A stretch of DNA of 64,000 bases from contig NZ_JANCLT010000003.1 of assembly GCF_024294785.1 (NCBI RefSeq), positions 329,135-393,134 of the forward strand, read 5' to 3'. The notes below the pieces were generated by a model. It saw nothing but the letters and a program-made list of their open reading frames with translations, had not been told where the DNA came from and searched no databases. Position numbers and translations under genes: made by a program. Source of the DNA: Ectobacillus ponti (lineage in GTDB: Bacteria; Bacillota; Bacilli; Bacillales; Bacillaceae_G). Positions 1 through 8,783 of this stretch are shown here, piece by piece. How positions within the stretch are numbered: the first letter of the stretch is position 1; every line of letters starts with the position of its first letter.

Positions 1-1
1 A

Positions 2-976
2 GCGGAGTTTAACCGGCTCGCCAAAACAAACGCGGACGCCACGGTCATTGTAGAGGCCAATCAGGCGATGACAGAGGCCGATACGCTGCGGAAGCTGGAG
101 GAGCTGGCCCGCAGGCTTGCGCGTGATAAGAGCGTGAAGCAGGTCACGAGTGTGTTCAGCATGGCCGGTATGTCCAGCACGGAGCTGTCGCTGCTCCTGG
201 AATCGCCGCAGCGCGATCTCGTGCAGCCGGCCTTCACCGCCTATACACATGGAAAACGGGCGCTGCTGCAGCTGTATCTGCAGGAGAAGCCGAAGTCCGG
301 GGCAGCCAAGCAGTGGGTGCGGGATTTTAAGGCTGCCTATGATATGGAGGGCTTCTCCTATACGCTTGGCGGCGTCACGACCTTTGAACAGGAGCTCGAG
401 GATGAAATCCGCCGGAACATCGGCATCAGCATGAGCGTGATTCTGGGGTCCACCTTTTTCATCCTGCTTGCTGCCTTCCGCTCCCTGCTCATCCCGCTGA
501 AGGCCATTCTCATGAACCTGCTCAGCCTCAGCGCCACCATCGGCCTCATTGTGTGGTTGTTCCAGGGCGGACGCTTCGGACTGGAGCAGAGCACAGTCAT
601 GCTGGTCCTGCCGGTGTTTATCTTCGGCCTTGTATTTGGGCTCAGCATGGACTATGAGGTGTTTCTCATTTCCCGCATGTACGAGCTGTACCAGGAAACG
701 CGGGATAATGATTATGCGACGCTGGAGGGGCTTGTATCGACAAGCCGCATCATTACCTCGGCGGCGCTGATCATGATCGTCGTGACCGGGGCATTTGCTT
801 TCACGGATATTCTCCCGGTGCAGCAGATGGGGCTCGGGGTGGCGCTTGCCATTCTGCTCGATGCCACCGTCATCCGGCTGCTGCTTGTGCCGAGCTTGAT
901 GAAGCTGTTCGGAGACTGGAACTGGTGGCTGTTCAACCGAAGGAGCGCGGCCAAGCATCAGCCCCGCTATGAATAA
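2..976 (+). CDS. MMPL-family transporter, C-terminal part (5' end outside window)
   Basis: The frame is open from the left edge, so only the last ~325 residues are present. After a soluble extracytoplasmic segment (~1-135) come five hydrophobic segments at about 138-160, 165-187, 196-222, 249-270 and 279-303, the second-half membrane bundle of MMPL/RND-like proteins. The stretch GLSMDYEVFLISR is the hallmark of the Gram-positive MMPL (YdfJ-type) branch, where the Asp takes part in proton relay. These proteins export lipids or hydrophobic compounds using the proton gradient; the substrate cannot be told from sequence. No T-rich terminator follows the stop. Confidence 0.88.
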   Translation, partial: AEFNRLAKTNADATVIVEANQAMTEADTLRKLEELARRLARDKSVKQVTSVFSMAGMSSTELSLLLESPQRDLVQPAFTAYTHGKRALLQLYLQEKPKSGAAKQWVRDFKAAYDMEGFSYTLGGVTTFEQELEDEIRRNIGISMSVILGSTFFILLAAFRSLLIPLKAILMNLLSLSATIGLIVWLFQGGRFGLEQSTVMLVLPVFIFGLVFGLSMDYEVFLISRMYELYQETRDNDYATLEGLVSTSRIITSAALIMIVVTGAFAFTDILPVQQMGLGVALAILLDATVIRLLLVPSLMKLFGDWNWWLFNRRSAAKHQPRYE

Positions 977-1037
977 GCTCCCCCTCCCTTTGCCAATAGT
1001 ATGTGGTAAGAACAAGTACAGGGATGGGTGATGCAGA

Positions 1038-1463
1038 ATGTTTCGGTACTTTAAGTTCAAGCTGAATGATACAGTTCAATTTGCAGAGCGTGACAGCCAT
1101 TTGTACCGGATTGTCGGCTACCGGCTTGAGCGAAGCGGCCACGAGGAATGGGCCTATGTCGTATATGAGCTGCTCCGTGATTTTGACGGGTATATGGTGG
1201 ATGCGGAGGAAGCGGAGCTGGTGAAGGTTGTGGAAGTGGAGGGCGAGTATTACAAAATCCAGAACAAGTGCGGCTACACATACCCGGTGAAAATTAAGCC
1301 GGTGCAGCCTCCCGCACCGGAGCCGGTGCAGCCGGAACGCCGCATTGACGAGCTCTTGGATGCCTATAACGACTATAAGCGTTTGGCGGCTTTGTTCAAT
1401 GATTTGTCCTATGAAACGAAGGCGGAGGAAGTGCTTGGGAAGATGCGTTACATACAGCAGTAG
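1038..1463 (+). CDS. hypothetical protein, 141 aa
   Basis: I do not recognise this protein. It is soluble, has no signal peptide and is mixed-charge. Residues 1-85 look like a small beta-rich fold with repeated aromatic/valine pairs. A Pro/Glu-rich linker (~86-100) precedes a helical tail (~101-141) with the pattern LLDAYNDYKRLAAL. The start has a weak GGATGGG upstream. It lies 61 bp after the MMPL gene in the same direction and is closed by its own small terminator. It could be a cytoplasmic regulator or a structural protein. Confidence 0.6.
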   Translation: MFRYFKFKLNDTVQFAERDSHLYRIVGYRLERSGHEEWAYVVYELLRDFDGYMVDAEEAELVKVVEVEGEYYKIQNKCGYTYPVKIKPVQPPAPEPVQPERRIDELLDAYNDYKRLAALFNDLSYETKAEEVLGKMRYIQQ

Positions 1464-1466
1464 GGG

Positions 1467-1488
1467 AGGGCATGAGCCCTTCTTTTTT
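1467..1488 (+). terminator. small rho-independent terminator
   Basis: AGGGC-ATGA-GCCCT hairpin followed by TCTTTTTT, directly after the stop of the 141-aa gene. Confidence 0.6.
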
Positions 1489-1492
1489 GTGC

Positions 1493-1517
1493 AAAAAAAC
1501 GCCCCTGCCACGCAGGG
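1493..1517 (-). terminator. terminator of the YitT-type gene
   Basis: On the minus strand CCCTGC-GTG-GCAGGG is followed by GGCG and seven T, just beyond the stop of the minus-strand gene at 1526. Confidence 0.75.
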
Positions 1518-1525
1518 ACGCCAGT

Positions 1526-2137
1526 TCACGCATAAGCCGTTTCCGTTTTCTTGTTGTAGGAAATTACATAGTCTGTTGTATACGCGCACACCGCCACGGA
1601 GACCATCGTGTAAATGACCTGATGCCAGCTGAGATACACGAGCGAGAGCACCAGAACAAGGGCATCAAAAATGAGGTAAATTTTGCCCACTGACATCCGG
1701 GACAGCCTGCTGAGCAGGAGCGACAGAATATCATCGCCGCCTGTTGCGCCGCCGCAGCGCAGAATAAGCCCGAGGCCGATTCCGATGGTCAGCCCCCCTG
1801 CCATGGCGGCCGGCAGCAAGTATTGCGATAAATTTATTTGAAATGGGGAGTAATGCTCCATCAGTGCATAAAACAGGGAAAACGAAACGGCGCCAAGCAC
1901 CGTTTTGTAGGCCAGGCGTTTGCCGAGCAATTTGGCGCCCAGCGCAATCAGCGGGAGATCCAGCAGCAGGGTGGTGATGGAAGGAGAGATATGGAACACC
2001 TGCTGCACCAGCAGCGCGATGCCGATAAAGCCGCCCTCCGCCAAATTATTTTGCGCATGGATATGATAGAAGCCCGCCGCTAAAATAAATGATCCGAACA
2101 GAATAGAAACAACATCTTGCCAACGAATCCATCTCAT
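1526..2137 (-). CDS. YitT-family integral membrane protein
   Basis: This 203-aa protein is almost entirely membrane segments, about five (residues ~9-30, 34-55, 58-85, 105-130 and 150-195). The conserved small-residue and charged turns GLGLILRCGGATGGDD and AEGGFIGIALL are typical of the YitT/DUF161 family. Most family members carry a C-terminal DUF2179 domain and are near 280-290 aa; this one ends without it, like the shorter YczE/YqfU-like forms. The family's function is unknown; transport has been suggested. The start has an AGAGGAA ribosome site. An unusual inverted repeat lies in its leader. Confidence 0.85.
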   Translation of the reverse strand: MRWIRWQDVVSILFGSFILAAGFYHIHAQNNLAEGGFIGIALLVQQVFHISPSITTLLLDLPLIALGAKLLGKRLAYKTVLGAVSFSLFYALMEHYSPFQINLSQYLLPAAMAGGLTIGIGLGLILRCGGATGGDDILSLLLSRLSRMSVGKIYLIFDALVLVLSLVYLSWHQVIYTMVSVAVCAYTTDYVISYNKKTETAYA

Positions 2138-2151
2138 AGTTATTCCTCTTT

Positions 2152-2225
2152 CGTAGTTAGTTTTGGCACACTTGCGATGGGAAACTAACTACGGCAAGCA
2201 GCTAGTTCCCCGGGGCACTAACTAC
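2152..2225 (-). repeat. inverted repeat with a third copy in the yitT-like leader
   Basis: CGTAGTTAGTTT (2152-2163) and AAACTAACTACG (2182-2193) are perfect 12-bp inverted repeats separated by 18 bp. A further ACTAACTAC lies at 2217-2225. All are in the 5' leader of the minus-strand membrane-protein gene. There is no T-tract, so this does not look like an attenuator; a protein operator or mRNA hairpin is possible. Confidence 0.55.
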
Positions 2226-2533
2226 TTACGCTATATATAGCAGAAGGAATAACGAGGCTGTCGGTCCAACATGCTTTCGCCCACTTTCGTGTTTGATTGC
2301 CCAGATGCAAAGTCCGAACAAGCAGACACGCTATGTGTACGATAAATCTTGACGTTTCCAGATGCTCCTTCGAGCACACATGGTATCCAAATCCTTTCTC
2401 TGTAGGATGTAATAGTATTTTATCATATGAAAGAAAGCAAAGAAAAAGAATAGAGAAAAAATTAATAAATTTTTAATATATCAAATTACGTCCCATCCTG
2501 CAAGGGATAAGCAAAAACTGTAAGAAATATTTT
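2226..2533. other. AT-rich spacer without a recognisable gene
   Basis: The gap between the yitT-like gene and the adhE control region. No reading frame with a ribosome site was found. From about 2410 it is strongly A/T-rich. I see no further structure. Confidence 0.6.
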
Positions 2534-2551
2534 ATGTGAATGATTTCACAA
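2534..2551. promoter_or_regulatory. Rex-like operator 1 upstream of adhE
   Basis: TGTGAATGATTTCACA at 2535-2550 is a near-perfect dyad with the TGTGAA...TTCACA half-sites of the redox repressor Rex. It lies about 33 bp upstream of a possible -10 box. Rex release by NADH is the known control of adhE-type genes in Gram-positives. Confidence 0.7.
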
Positions 2552-2582
2552 TCCATTCACAGCCTTTCTCAGGAAAATGCTG

Positions 2583-2620
2583 TATAGTGAAATCAGCAAG
2601 GAAATGTGAAAAAAATCACA
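2583..2620 (+). promoter_or_regulatory. adhE -10 box and Rex-like operator 2
   Basis: TATAGT at 2583-2588 is a plausible -10 box; no good -35 is visible at 17 bp. A second Rex-like dyad, TGTGA...TCACA with the same 16-bp span, lies at 2605-2620 in the early transcribed region. The promoter is thus bracketed by two similar operators. Confidence 0.55.
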
Positions 2621-2687
2621 ATTGGCCTTGGTGGGACATTAAATGACTTGAAGGGACATATGAAGTCCCGGTAGGAGGAGAATTCTC

Positions 2688-5291
2688 ATGGCAGTGAAGG
2701 AAAAGGATACCGTACAATTGCAGGACACAGCAGGGATGATTGACGGGCTTGTCAAAAAGGGCAAACAGGCATTACATAGCTTTGAAAGCATGACGCAGGA
2801 GCAAATCGACCATATTGTCCATGAAATGGCGCTGGCCGGCCTCGATCAGCATATGCCATTGGCGAAGCTGGCAGTGGAGGAAACAGGCCGCGGCATTTAC
2901 GAGGACAAAATTGTGAAAAACATATTTGCGACAGAATACATTTGGCACAACATCAAAACGGATCAAACAGTCGGCATCATCAACGAAGATCCGCACACAG
3001 GCCTAATTGAGATTGCGGAGCCTGTCGGTGTCATTGCGGGGGTCACACCGGTTACCAATCCAACCTCCACCACCATGTTCAAAGCCTTAATTGCGATTAA
3101 AACACGCAACCCGATCATTTTCGCTTTCCACCCATCCGCGCAAAATTGTTCCGCTGCAGCAGCCCGCGTGCTGTATGAGGCAGCAGTGAAGGCGGGTGCA
3201 CCTGAGGGCTGTGTACAATGGATTGAGCAGCCGTCCGTGGAGGCAACGAAGCTATTGATGAACCATCCGGGCGTGGCGCTTGTACTGGCAACCGGCGGCT
3301 CCGGCATGGTGAAATCCGCGTACAGCACAGGGAAACCGGCTCTTGGCGTAGGTCCCGGCAACGTGCCTTGCTACATTGAGAAAACAGCAAAAATCAAGCG
3401 TGCTGTCAACGACCTGATTCTGTCCAAGAGCTTCGATAACGGTATGATTTGTGCATCCGAGCAGGCTGTCATTGTGGATGATATCATCTATGAGCAAGTG
3501 AAAGCGGAGCTGACGGCAAATGGCTGCTACTTCGTGACGGAGAAAGAAAAGCAGCAGCTTGAAAAGCTTGTCATCCGCGAAGATACGTGCGCGGTAAACC
3601 CGGATATCGTCGGCAAATCCCCGCAATACATTGCGGAATTGGCTGGCTTTACAGTTCCGGAGGGTACAAAAATACTTGTGGCTGAGCTGCCGGGCGCCGG
3701 TCCTGAATACCCGCTGTCCCGCGAAAAGCTGAGTCCGGTCCTTGCCTGCATCCGTGTCCAGAACAAAGAGGAGGGCTTCCGCCAGGCGGAAAATATGCTG
3801 GAGCTCGGCGGCCTCGGCCATACAGCCGTCATTCATACAACAGATGAACAGTTGCAGCGGGAATTCGGCTTCCGGATGAAGGCATGCCGGATTGTGGTGA
3901 ACGCCCCATCCGCACAAGGCGGCATCGGCGATATCTATAATGCCTTCCTGCCATCCCTGACACTCGGCTGCGGCTCCTACGGCCATAACTCTGTCTCTAT
4001 GAACGTGACTGCCGTACACCTTTTGAATGTCAAACGCATTGCCCGCCGCAACAACAATATGCAGTGGTTCAAGCTGCCGCCCAAAATTTATTTCGAGCAG
4101 CATGCCACACAATACCTGGCGAAAATGCCGAAGATCTCCCGCGCTTTTATCGTCACAGACCCGGGCATGGTGGATTTGAAGTATGTGGACACTGTGGTGC
4201 ATTACCTGAACCAGAACCCGAACCAAGTCCAGATTGAAATGTTCTCTGATGTGGAACCCGATCCCTCTGATGAAACCGTGTTTAAGGGTGCGGAAATGAT
4301 GCGTTCCTTCCAGCCGGACGTCATCATCGCCCTTGGCGGCGGCTCTGCGATGGATGCGGCGAAAGGCATGTGGCTCTTCTATGAGCATCCGGAAACAAGC
4401 TTTCACGGCTTGAAGCAAAAATTCATTGATATCCGCAAACGTACCTTCAAGTATCCGGAATTGGGCGGGAAAGCACAGTTTGTGGCCATCCCGACTACAT
4501 CCGGTACAGGGTCTGAGGTCACACCGTTTGCCGTCATTACTGACAAAAAGAACAACATCAAGTATCCGCTGGCTGATTATGAGCTGACACCGGACATCGC
4601 CATCGTCGATCCGCAGTTCGTGATGACAGTGCCGCCCCGTATCACAGCAGATACCGGCATGGACGTTTTGACACATGCCATTGAGGCATATGTATCCATC
4701 CTGGCAAACGACTATACAGACGGCCTGGCGCTGAAGGCCATTGAGCTTGTGTTCAAGTACCTGCCCCGTTCCTACAAGGACAGCAGCGATACAGAAGCAC
4801 GTGAAAAAATGCACAATGCCTCTGCCATTGCCGGTATGGCCTTTGCGAACGCATTCCTTGGCATCAACCACAGCCTAGCGCACAAAATCGGGGCCGAGTT
4901 CCATATTGCCCACGGCCGCGCCAATGCCATTCTGATGCCGCATGTCATCCGCTACAACGCGCAAAAGCCATTCAAGCACGCGCTGTTCCCGAAATATGAG
5001 CACTTTGTCGCGGATGAGCGCTATGCGCAAATTGCCCGCCTGCTTGGTCTGCCGGCCCGCACAACTGAGGAAGGCGTCAACAGCCTCGTGCAGGCCGTCA
5101 TCAGCCTGGGCAAAGAGCTCAACATCCCAATGAGCATTGCTGCCCAGGGTGTGAGCCGTGAAGAATTTGAGAGCAAAGTGAACTTCCTGGCTGAACGTGC
5201 TTTTGAGGATCAATGCACAACTGCCAATCCGAAGCTGCCGCTGATTTCCGAGCTGGCCGAAATTTACCGCCAGGCATACGAAGGCGTATAA
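2688..5291 (+). CDS. adhE: bifunctional acetaldehyde-CoA/alcohol dehydrogenase AdhE
   Basis: This cytoplasmic enzyme reduces acetyl-CoA to acetaldehyde and then to ethanol with two NADH, restoring NAD during fermentation. At 867 aa it has the full length of the family. The N-terminal aldehyde dehydrogenase half (~15-440) has the catalytic Cys at ~255 in FDNGMICASEQ. The C-terminal iron-dependent alcohol dehydrogenase half (~465-865) has the NAD loop GGGSAMDAAKG, the GTGSEVTPF segment, and metal-binding His residues in INHSLAHKIG and FHIAHGRANA. A GGAGGAG ribosome site precedes the ATG. Two Rex-like operators upstream imply induction at high NADH. It is monocistronic with a strong terminator. 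Confidence 0.97.
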   Translation: MAVKEKDTVQLQDTAGMIDGLVKKGKQALHSFESMTQEQIDHIVHEMALAGLDQHMPLAKLAVEETGRGIYEDKIVKNIFATEYIWHNIKTDQTVGIINEDPHTGLIEIAEPVGVIAGVTPVTNPTSTTMFKALIAIKTRNPIIFAFHPSAQNCSAAAARVLYEAAVKAGAPEGCVQWIEQPSVEATKLLMNHPGVALVLATGGSGMVKSAYSTGKPALGVGPGNVPCYIEKTAKIKRAVNDLILSKSFDNGMICASEQAVIVDDIIYEQVKAELTANGCYFVTEKEKQQLEKLVIREDTCAVNPDIVGKSPQYIAELAGFTVPEGTKILVAELPGAGPEYPLSREKLSPVLACIRVQNKEEGFRQAENMLELGGLGHTAVIHTTDEQLQREFGFRMKACRIVVNAPSAQGGIGDIYNAFLPSLTLGCGSYGHNSVSMNVTAVHLLNVKRIARRNNNMQWFKLPPKIYFEQHATQYLAKMPKISRAFIVTDPGMVDLKYVDTVVHYLNQNPNQVQIEMFSDVEPDPSDETVFKGAEMMRSFQPDVIIALGGGSAMDAAKGMWLFYEHPETSFHGLKQKFIDIRKRTFKYPELGGKAQFVAIPTTSGTGSEVTPFAVITDKKNNIKYPLADYELTPDIAIVDPQFVMTVPPRITADTGMDVLTHAIEAYVSILANDYTDGLALKAIELVFKYLPRSYKDSSDTEAREKMHNASAIAGMAFANAFLGINHSLAHKIGAEFHIAHGRANAILMPHVIRYNAQKPFKHALFPKYEHFVADERYAQIARLLGLPARTTEEGVNSLVQAVISLGKELNIPMSIAAQGVSREEFESKVNFLAERAFEDQCTTANPKLPLISELAEIYRQAYEGV

Positions 5292-5294
5292 AAG

Positions 5295-5325
5295 AAGGGG
5301 TGCCCGCGCGGCACCCTTTTCCTTT
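5295..5325 (+). terminator. adhE terminator
   Basis: AAGGGGTGCC / GGCACCCTTTT stem with a 5-nt loop and a T-rich tail, 4 bp after the adhE stop. Confidence 0.9.
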
Positions 5326-5375
5326 TTGGCCTCTCTCGGCTACAATGGGAGGAGCATAGAAAAGGAGACAGCATC

Positions 5376-6281
5376 ATGCAGACAAGAAAAATGGGAGAAT
5401 GGTGCGAAGTGCAGGTTCCAGGAGAATGGAACGGCCGGAGCATCGACAGTATTTTGAAAGAGGAATGGCAGGTGCCCAAGAAGCTGCTGCACCGCTACCG
5501 GATGGAGAAGAGCGTGCGGCACAACGGAGCGGAGGCGCCGTGGAGCGCGCTGCTGAAGGAAGGCGACAAGTTGGGCATCCGTATGTTTACAGCGGAGCCG
5601 TATGGCGTGGAGCCGGAATACATGGAGATAGAAGTGCTGTATGAGGATGACCATGTGCTCATTGTCCATAAGCCGGCCGGGATGGATACGCATCCGGCTG
5701 ATGCCGGAGGAGGAGGCACGCTGGCGAACGGTGTGGCCTTCCATCTGCAGATGGAAGGGGTGGAAACAAAGGTGCGCCACATTCACCGCTTGGATCAGGA
5801 TACAACAGGCGCGGTCGTGTTTGCCAAGCATGCGCTGGCTGGCGTCATCATGGACAGGCTGCTGACGGAGCGGCAGATTAAGCGGGAGTACGAAGCCTTG
5901 GCAGAGGGAAGGCTTCGGCAGAAAAAGGGAACCATTGATGCCCCGATCGGCCGGGACCGCCATCATCCGACGCGCCGCCGGGTGTCGCCAAACGGAGACC
6001 GTGCCGTAACGCACTATCAGGTGGAACGGTACGACCGCAGTCAGGATGTGACGCTGGTGCGGCTGCAGCTGGACACCGGGCGAACGCATCAAATCCGCGT
6101 GCATATGAGCCATATCGGGCACCCGCTTTTGGGAGATGCCCTGTACGGCAGCAGGCGGGCCGGGATGGGGCGGCAGGCGCTGCATGCCCGCCGCGTGTCG
6201 CTCCAGCACCCCATCACGGGAGAGCAGCTCACTGTAGAAGCGCCGCTTCCGACGGATTTTTCAGCTTTGCTGCAGCCCTGA
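5376..6281 (+). CDS. RluA-family RNA pseudouridine synthase
   Basis: A 301-aa protein isomerising uridine to pseudouridine in RNA, probably rRNA. It has an N-terminal S4-like region (~20-75) and then the catalytic domain. The catalytic motif HRLDQDTTGAVVFAK supplies the essential Asp. The later RLDTGRTHQIRVHM and GHPLLGDALYG motifs are the family's RNA-binding and fold markers. Length and layout match B. subtilis YhcT/YjbO-type proteins; which uridine is modified cannot be told. AAAGGAGA precedes the ATG. It stands alone between two terminators. Confidence 0.92.
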   Translation: MQTRKMGEWCEVQVPGEWNGRSIDSILKEEWQVPKKLLHRYRMEKSVRHNGAEAPWSALLKEGDKLGIRMFTAEPYGVEPEYMEIEVLYEDDHVLIVHKPAGMDTHPADAGGGGTLANGVAFHLQMEGVETKVRHIHRLDQDTTGAVVFAKHALAGVIMDRLLTERQIKREYEALAEGRLRQKKGTIDAPIGRDRHHPTRRRVSPNGDRAVTHYQVERYDRSQDVTLVRLQLDTGRTHQIRVHMSHIGHPLLGDALYGSRRAGMGRQALHARRVSLQHPITGEQLTVEAPLPTDFSALLQP

Positions 6282-6295
6282 CATTGAGTTTGTAC

Positions 6296-6323
6296 AAAAA
6301 AAGGCTGCCCTCGGGCAGCCTTT
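6296..6323 (-). terminator. terminator between convergent genes
   Basis: AAAGGCTGCCC / GGGCAGCCTTT hairpin. On the minus strand it runs into seven T, so it mainly ends the CAP-domain gene; it can also end the pseudouridine synthase gene. Confidence 0.85.
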
Positions 6324-6327
6324 CCGT

Positions 6328-7254
6328 TTACGGACGTGTAAATTCTTGGGACCAAATATTCTGTGTGGATTCATATCCGACACCGATGCGTGTGTAGTTG
6401 CTGTTCAGGATGTTGGCGCGGTGACCCGGGCTGTTCATCCAGGCCTGCACAACCTCTTCAGGCGTACGCTGTCCTTTGGCGATATTCTCACCCGCATAGG
6501 AGTAGGAAACACCGAACGTGCGCATCATGTCAAATGGAGAACCGTAAGTCGGGCTTTGGTGGTCAAAATAATTATTGGCGCGCATATCATTGGATTTTGC
6601 CTGTGCCACCTTTGACAGGGCGGCATCTGATGTTAAAGCGGCAAGTCCTGCTTTGCGGCGTTCCGCATTTGTCAAATCAATCACCCGCGCTTCAGCAGTT
6701 GACACTGAGCCGCCCGTGACACTGGAAGGTGCACTGGGAGCCGGTGTTGTTGCCTTCGGTGTGATAGAGCCTGTATTCGGTGCAGTTCCTGTGCTTGGCG
6801 TTGTCCCTGTACGCGGTGCAGTCCCTGTGCTTGGCGTCTGCTGGTTCGGACATGGGCAAAGACGCACGTAGCCTCCGCCTGGCACTGTTGCAGTCTGCTG
6901 ATAGCCATAGCTGCCGGCTGGGTTATAAGAGACGGCATTTGGTGTAACGTAGCCGCGGGCATTGCGGGCAGGCACCGCATTGTTCAGGGATGTATTGCCG
7001 CTGTTCGACATATTGGTACCGGTACGGTCTGTCAGATTGGTGCGGTCCGTCACGTTTGTATACGTATTGGTGCGGTTCGTCATACCCGTGCGGTCGCGGT
7101 CTGTCAGACGATTGCTTGTATTGCGCAGCGTATCATTGGCAGACAGATTGTTCGGTGCGGACGCGTTTCTTCTTTCATTATCGCCGCAGCCTGTCATGGC
7201 TGTCAGGGACAGGGATAAGGCTGCGATGGTTGTGAGTGTACGCAAGCGTATCAT
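6328..7254 (-). CDS. CAP/SCP-domain lipoprotein (YkwD-like)
   Basis: The preferred start is the ATG at 7254, which has AAAGGGGGG 7 nt upstream; a frame opening nine codons earlier lacks a site. The protein (308 aa) starts with a lipoprotein signal ending MTGC (~residue 22). A long low-complexity linker follows (~23-180), rich in Thr, Asn, Ser and Gly, with repeated TDRTN and TPSTGTAP-type units. The C-terminal ~120 residues form a CAP (PR-1/SCP) domain with the conserved EARVIDLTNAERRKAGL, FDHQSP, GENIAKG, WMNSPGHRANIL and IGVGY elements. Spore-former members are surface or spore proteins; a biochemical activity is not established. Confidence 0.9.
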   Translation of the reverse strand: MIRLRTLTTIAALSLSLTAMTGCGDNERRNASAPNNLSANDTLRNTSNRLTDRDRTGMTNRTNTYTNVTDRTNLTDRTGTNMSNSGNTSLNNAVPARNARGYVTPNAVSYNPAGSYGYQQTATVPGGGYVRLCPCPNQQTPSTGTAPRTGTTPSTGTAPNTGSITPKATTPAPSAPSSVTGGSVSTAEARVIDLTNAERRKAGLAALTSDAALSKVAQAKSNDMRANNYFDHQSPTYGSPFDMMRTFGVSYSYAGENIAKGQRTPEEVVQAWMNSPGHRANILNSNYTRIGVGYESTQNIWSQEFTRP

Positions 7255-7381
7255 GGCTAAACCCCCCTTTTTGAATAGCACCTGAAGTGCTTTCCCTTGT
7301 ATTGTCTCTCTTTAAGGGGGGCGCATGCTTGGGAATTGCTCGCAGTGTTGGAAGCATTATAGCTGACACATTTCACTAAGG

Positions 7382-7411
7382 AAAATAAAAGCAGGCTGAT
7401 GTTCAGCCTGC
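7382..7411 (-). terminator. glcDF terminator
   Basis: GCAGGCTGA-TGT-TCAGCCTGC at 7391-7411. On the minus strand it is followed by TTTTATTTTCC. Confidence 0.85.
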
Positions 7412-7418
7412 CTTCTGA

Positions 7419-8783
7419 TTAGGAGCGTGCAGCCGCTGCTTCCCGCATTGGGACAGCCTGCGCCTGTTCTGCCGCTTCGAGCAGCAAATCCACAATGTGG
7501 ACCGCCTTCATTTTATGGGACAAGCCTTCCCGTTCAATGCCAAGCTTCATTTGCAGCAGGCAGCCCGGGTTGGCTGTTACGATGGTTGTCGCCTGGGTTT
7601 CATGCACACGTTCCATTTTGTAATCCAAAAATTGCATGGACAGTTCGGAGTGCACGATATTATAAATGCCGGCAGAGCCGCAGCAGCGGTCGGCATCCTT
7701 CATTTCTACATACGTTGCACCCTGAATGGCCTTCAGCAGGTCACGCGGCTGGGCAGATGTCTTTTGGACATTGCGCAGGTGGCAGGAATCCTGATAGGTA
7801 ATCAGCTGCGGCGGCAGCTGCATCGGCACCTTCTTGTGCAGCTCGAGCTCCGCCAGTACAGCAGAGATATCCTTGATTTTCGCAGCAAAATTCTTCGCGC
7901 GCTCCGCCCATTGCGGCTCATCCTTCAACAGGTAGTCATAATCCACCAGGTAAGCGCCGCAGCCGCCGGCGTTGGTGATGATATAATCGACGCCCAGATT
8001 TTCAAATGCGCGGATGTTGTTCTTCGCCAGTTCACGGGCACCGTCCTTTTCGCCGGCATGTCCGTGCAGCGCGCCGCAGCACGCCTGCTCCTTCGGAATG
8101 ACAATCTCGCAGCCGGCCAGCTGCAACAGCTTCATCGTGGCGTTATTTGTTTCCAGGAACATGGTGTCCATGAGACAGCCTGTGAAGAATGCCACACGCT
8201 TCTGCAATGGCGCGATGGAAGGCAGGAACTCCGGCCGGTTTTTCATTTCCTTCACCTTCGGCACCTGCGGCAGCACACGCTCCATGGTCGCCAGCGTATC
8301 CGGGAACAGGTTCATCACGCCGATGGAGCGCGCGACCTTCTGCAAACCGGAGCGTTGGTAGAAGCCGAGCAGGCCGGTCATGGTGCGCATGCGGTTTTGG
8401 TGCGGGAACAGCTCCTCAAATACAACCTTGCGCAGGGCACGGACCGGTGCAGAGAATTTCTTGTTCTGGTTGATAATATCGCGTGCCTCCTCGAGCAGAT
8501 GGCCGTATTTCACCCCTGATGGGCACACCGGTTCACAAGCGCGGCAGCCGAGACAGGTATTCAGTGTATTTTCGATATCCTCATCCGGTTCAATCAGACC
8601 GTCCACAACCGCCTTCATGATGGCGATGCGGCCGCGCGGGGAGTGTGACTCCTTGAAGCCGGACTGAATATAGGTCGGACATGTTGGCAAGCAGAAGCCG
8701 CAGCGCATACAGTTGAGCAGCTCGTCCTCGTCCAGGCGCTCCTTGAACTCTTGTTGAATCTTTGCTGTATCCAGTGTTGTCAT
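7419..8783 (-). CDS. glcF: glycolate oxidase iron-sulfur subunit GlcF
   Basis: This subunit passes electrons from glycolate oxidation to the membrane quinone pool, working with GlcD. The 454-aa protein has two ferredoxin-type 4Fe-4S motifs (Cys 25, 28, 31, 35 and Cys 77, 80, 83, 87). Two CCG domains of the heterodisulfide-reductase type follow, with ACCGALHGHAGE and DRCCGSAGIYN. Its ATG overlaps the glcD stop by one base (TAATG), implying translational coupling. It corresponds in layout to B. subtilis YsfD. A D-lactate oxidase role is an alternative, because the two systems share this architecture. Confidence 0.9.
   Translation of the reverse strand: MTTLDTAKIQQEFKERLDEDELLNCMRCGFCLPTCPTYIQSGFKESHSPRGRIAIMKAVVDGLIEPDEDIENTLNTCLGCRACEPVCPSGVKYGHLLEEARDIINQNKKFSAPVRALRKVVFEELFPHQNRMRTMTGLLGFYQRSGLQKVARSIGVMNLFPDTLATMERVLPQVPKVKEMKNRPEFLPSIAPLQKRVAFFTGCLMDTMFLETNNATMKLLQLAGCEIVIPKEQACCGALHGHAGEKDGARELAKNNIRAFENLGVDYIITNAGGCGAYLVDYDYLLKDEPQWAERAKNFAAKIKDISAVLAELELHKKVPMQLPPQLITYQDSCHLRNVQKTSAQPRDLLKAIQGATYVEMKDADRCCGSAGIYNIVHSELSMQFLDYKMERVHETQATTIVTANPGCLLQMKLGIEREGLSHKMKAVHIVDLLLEAAEQAQAVPMREAAAARS

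Noticed and set aside
933-1589. 218-aa open frame on the minus strand
   Set aside because: Antisense to the 141-aa gene and crossing two terminators.
2152-2193. riboswitch in the YitT-type leader
   Set aside because: No conserved aptamer core recognised and no terminator or ribosome-site occlusion seen; kept only as a repeat.
3252-4871. 539-aa open frame on the minus strand
   Set aside because: It is antisense to adhE, lacks a ribosome site and has the His/Cys-rich composition typical of shadow frames.
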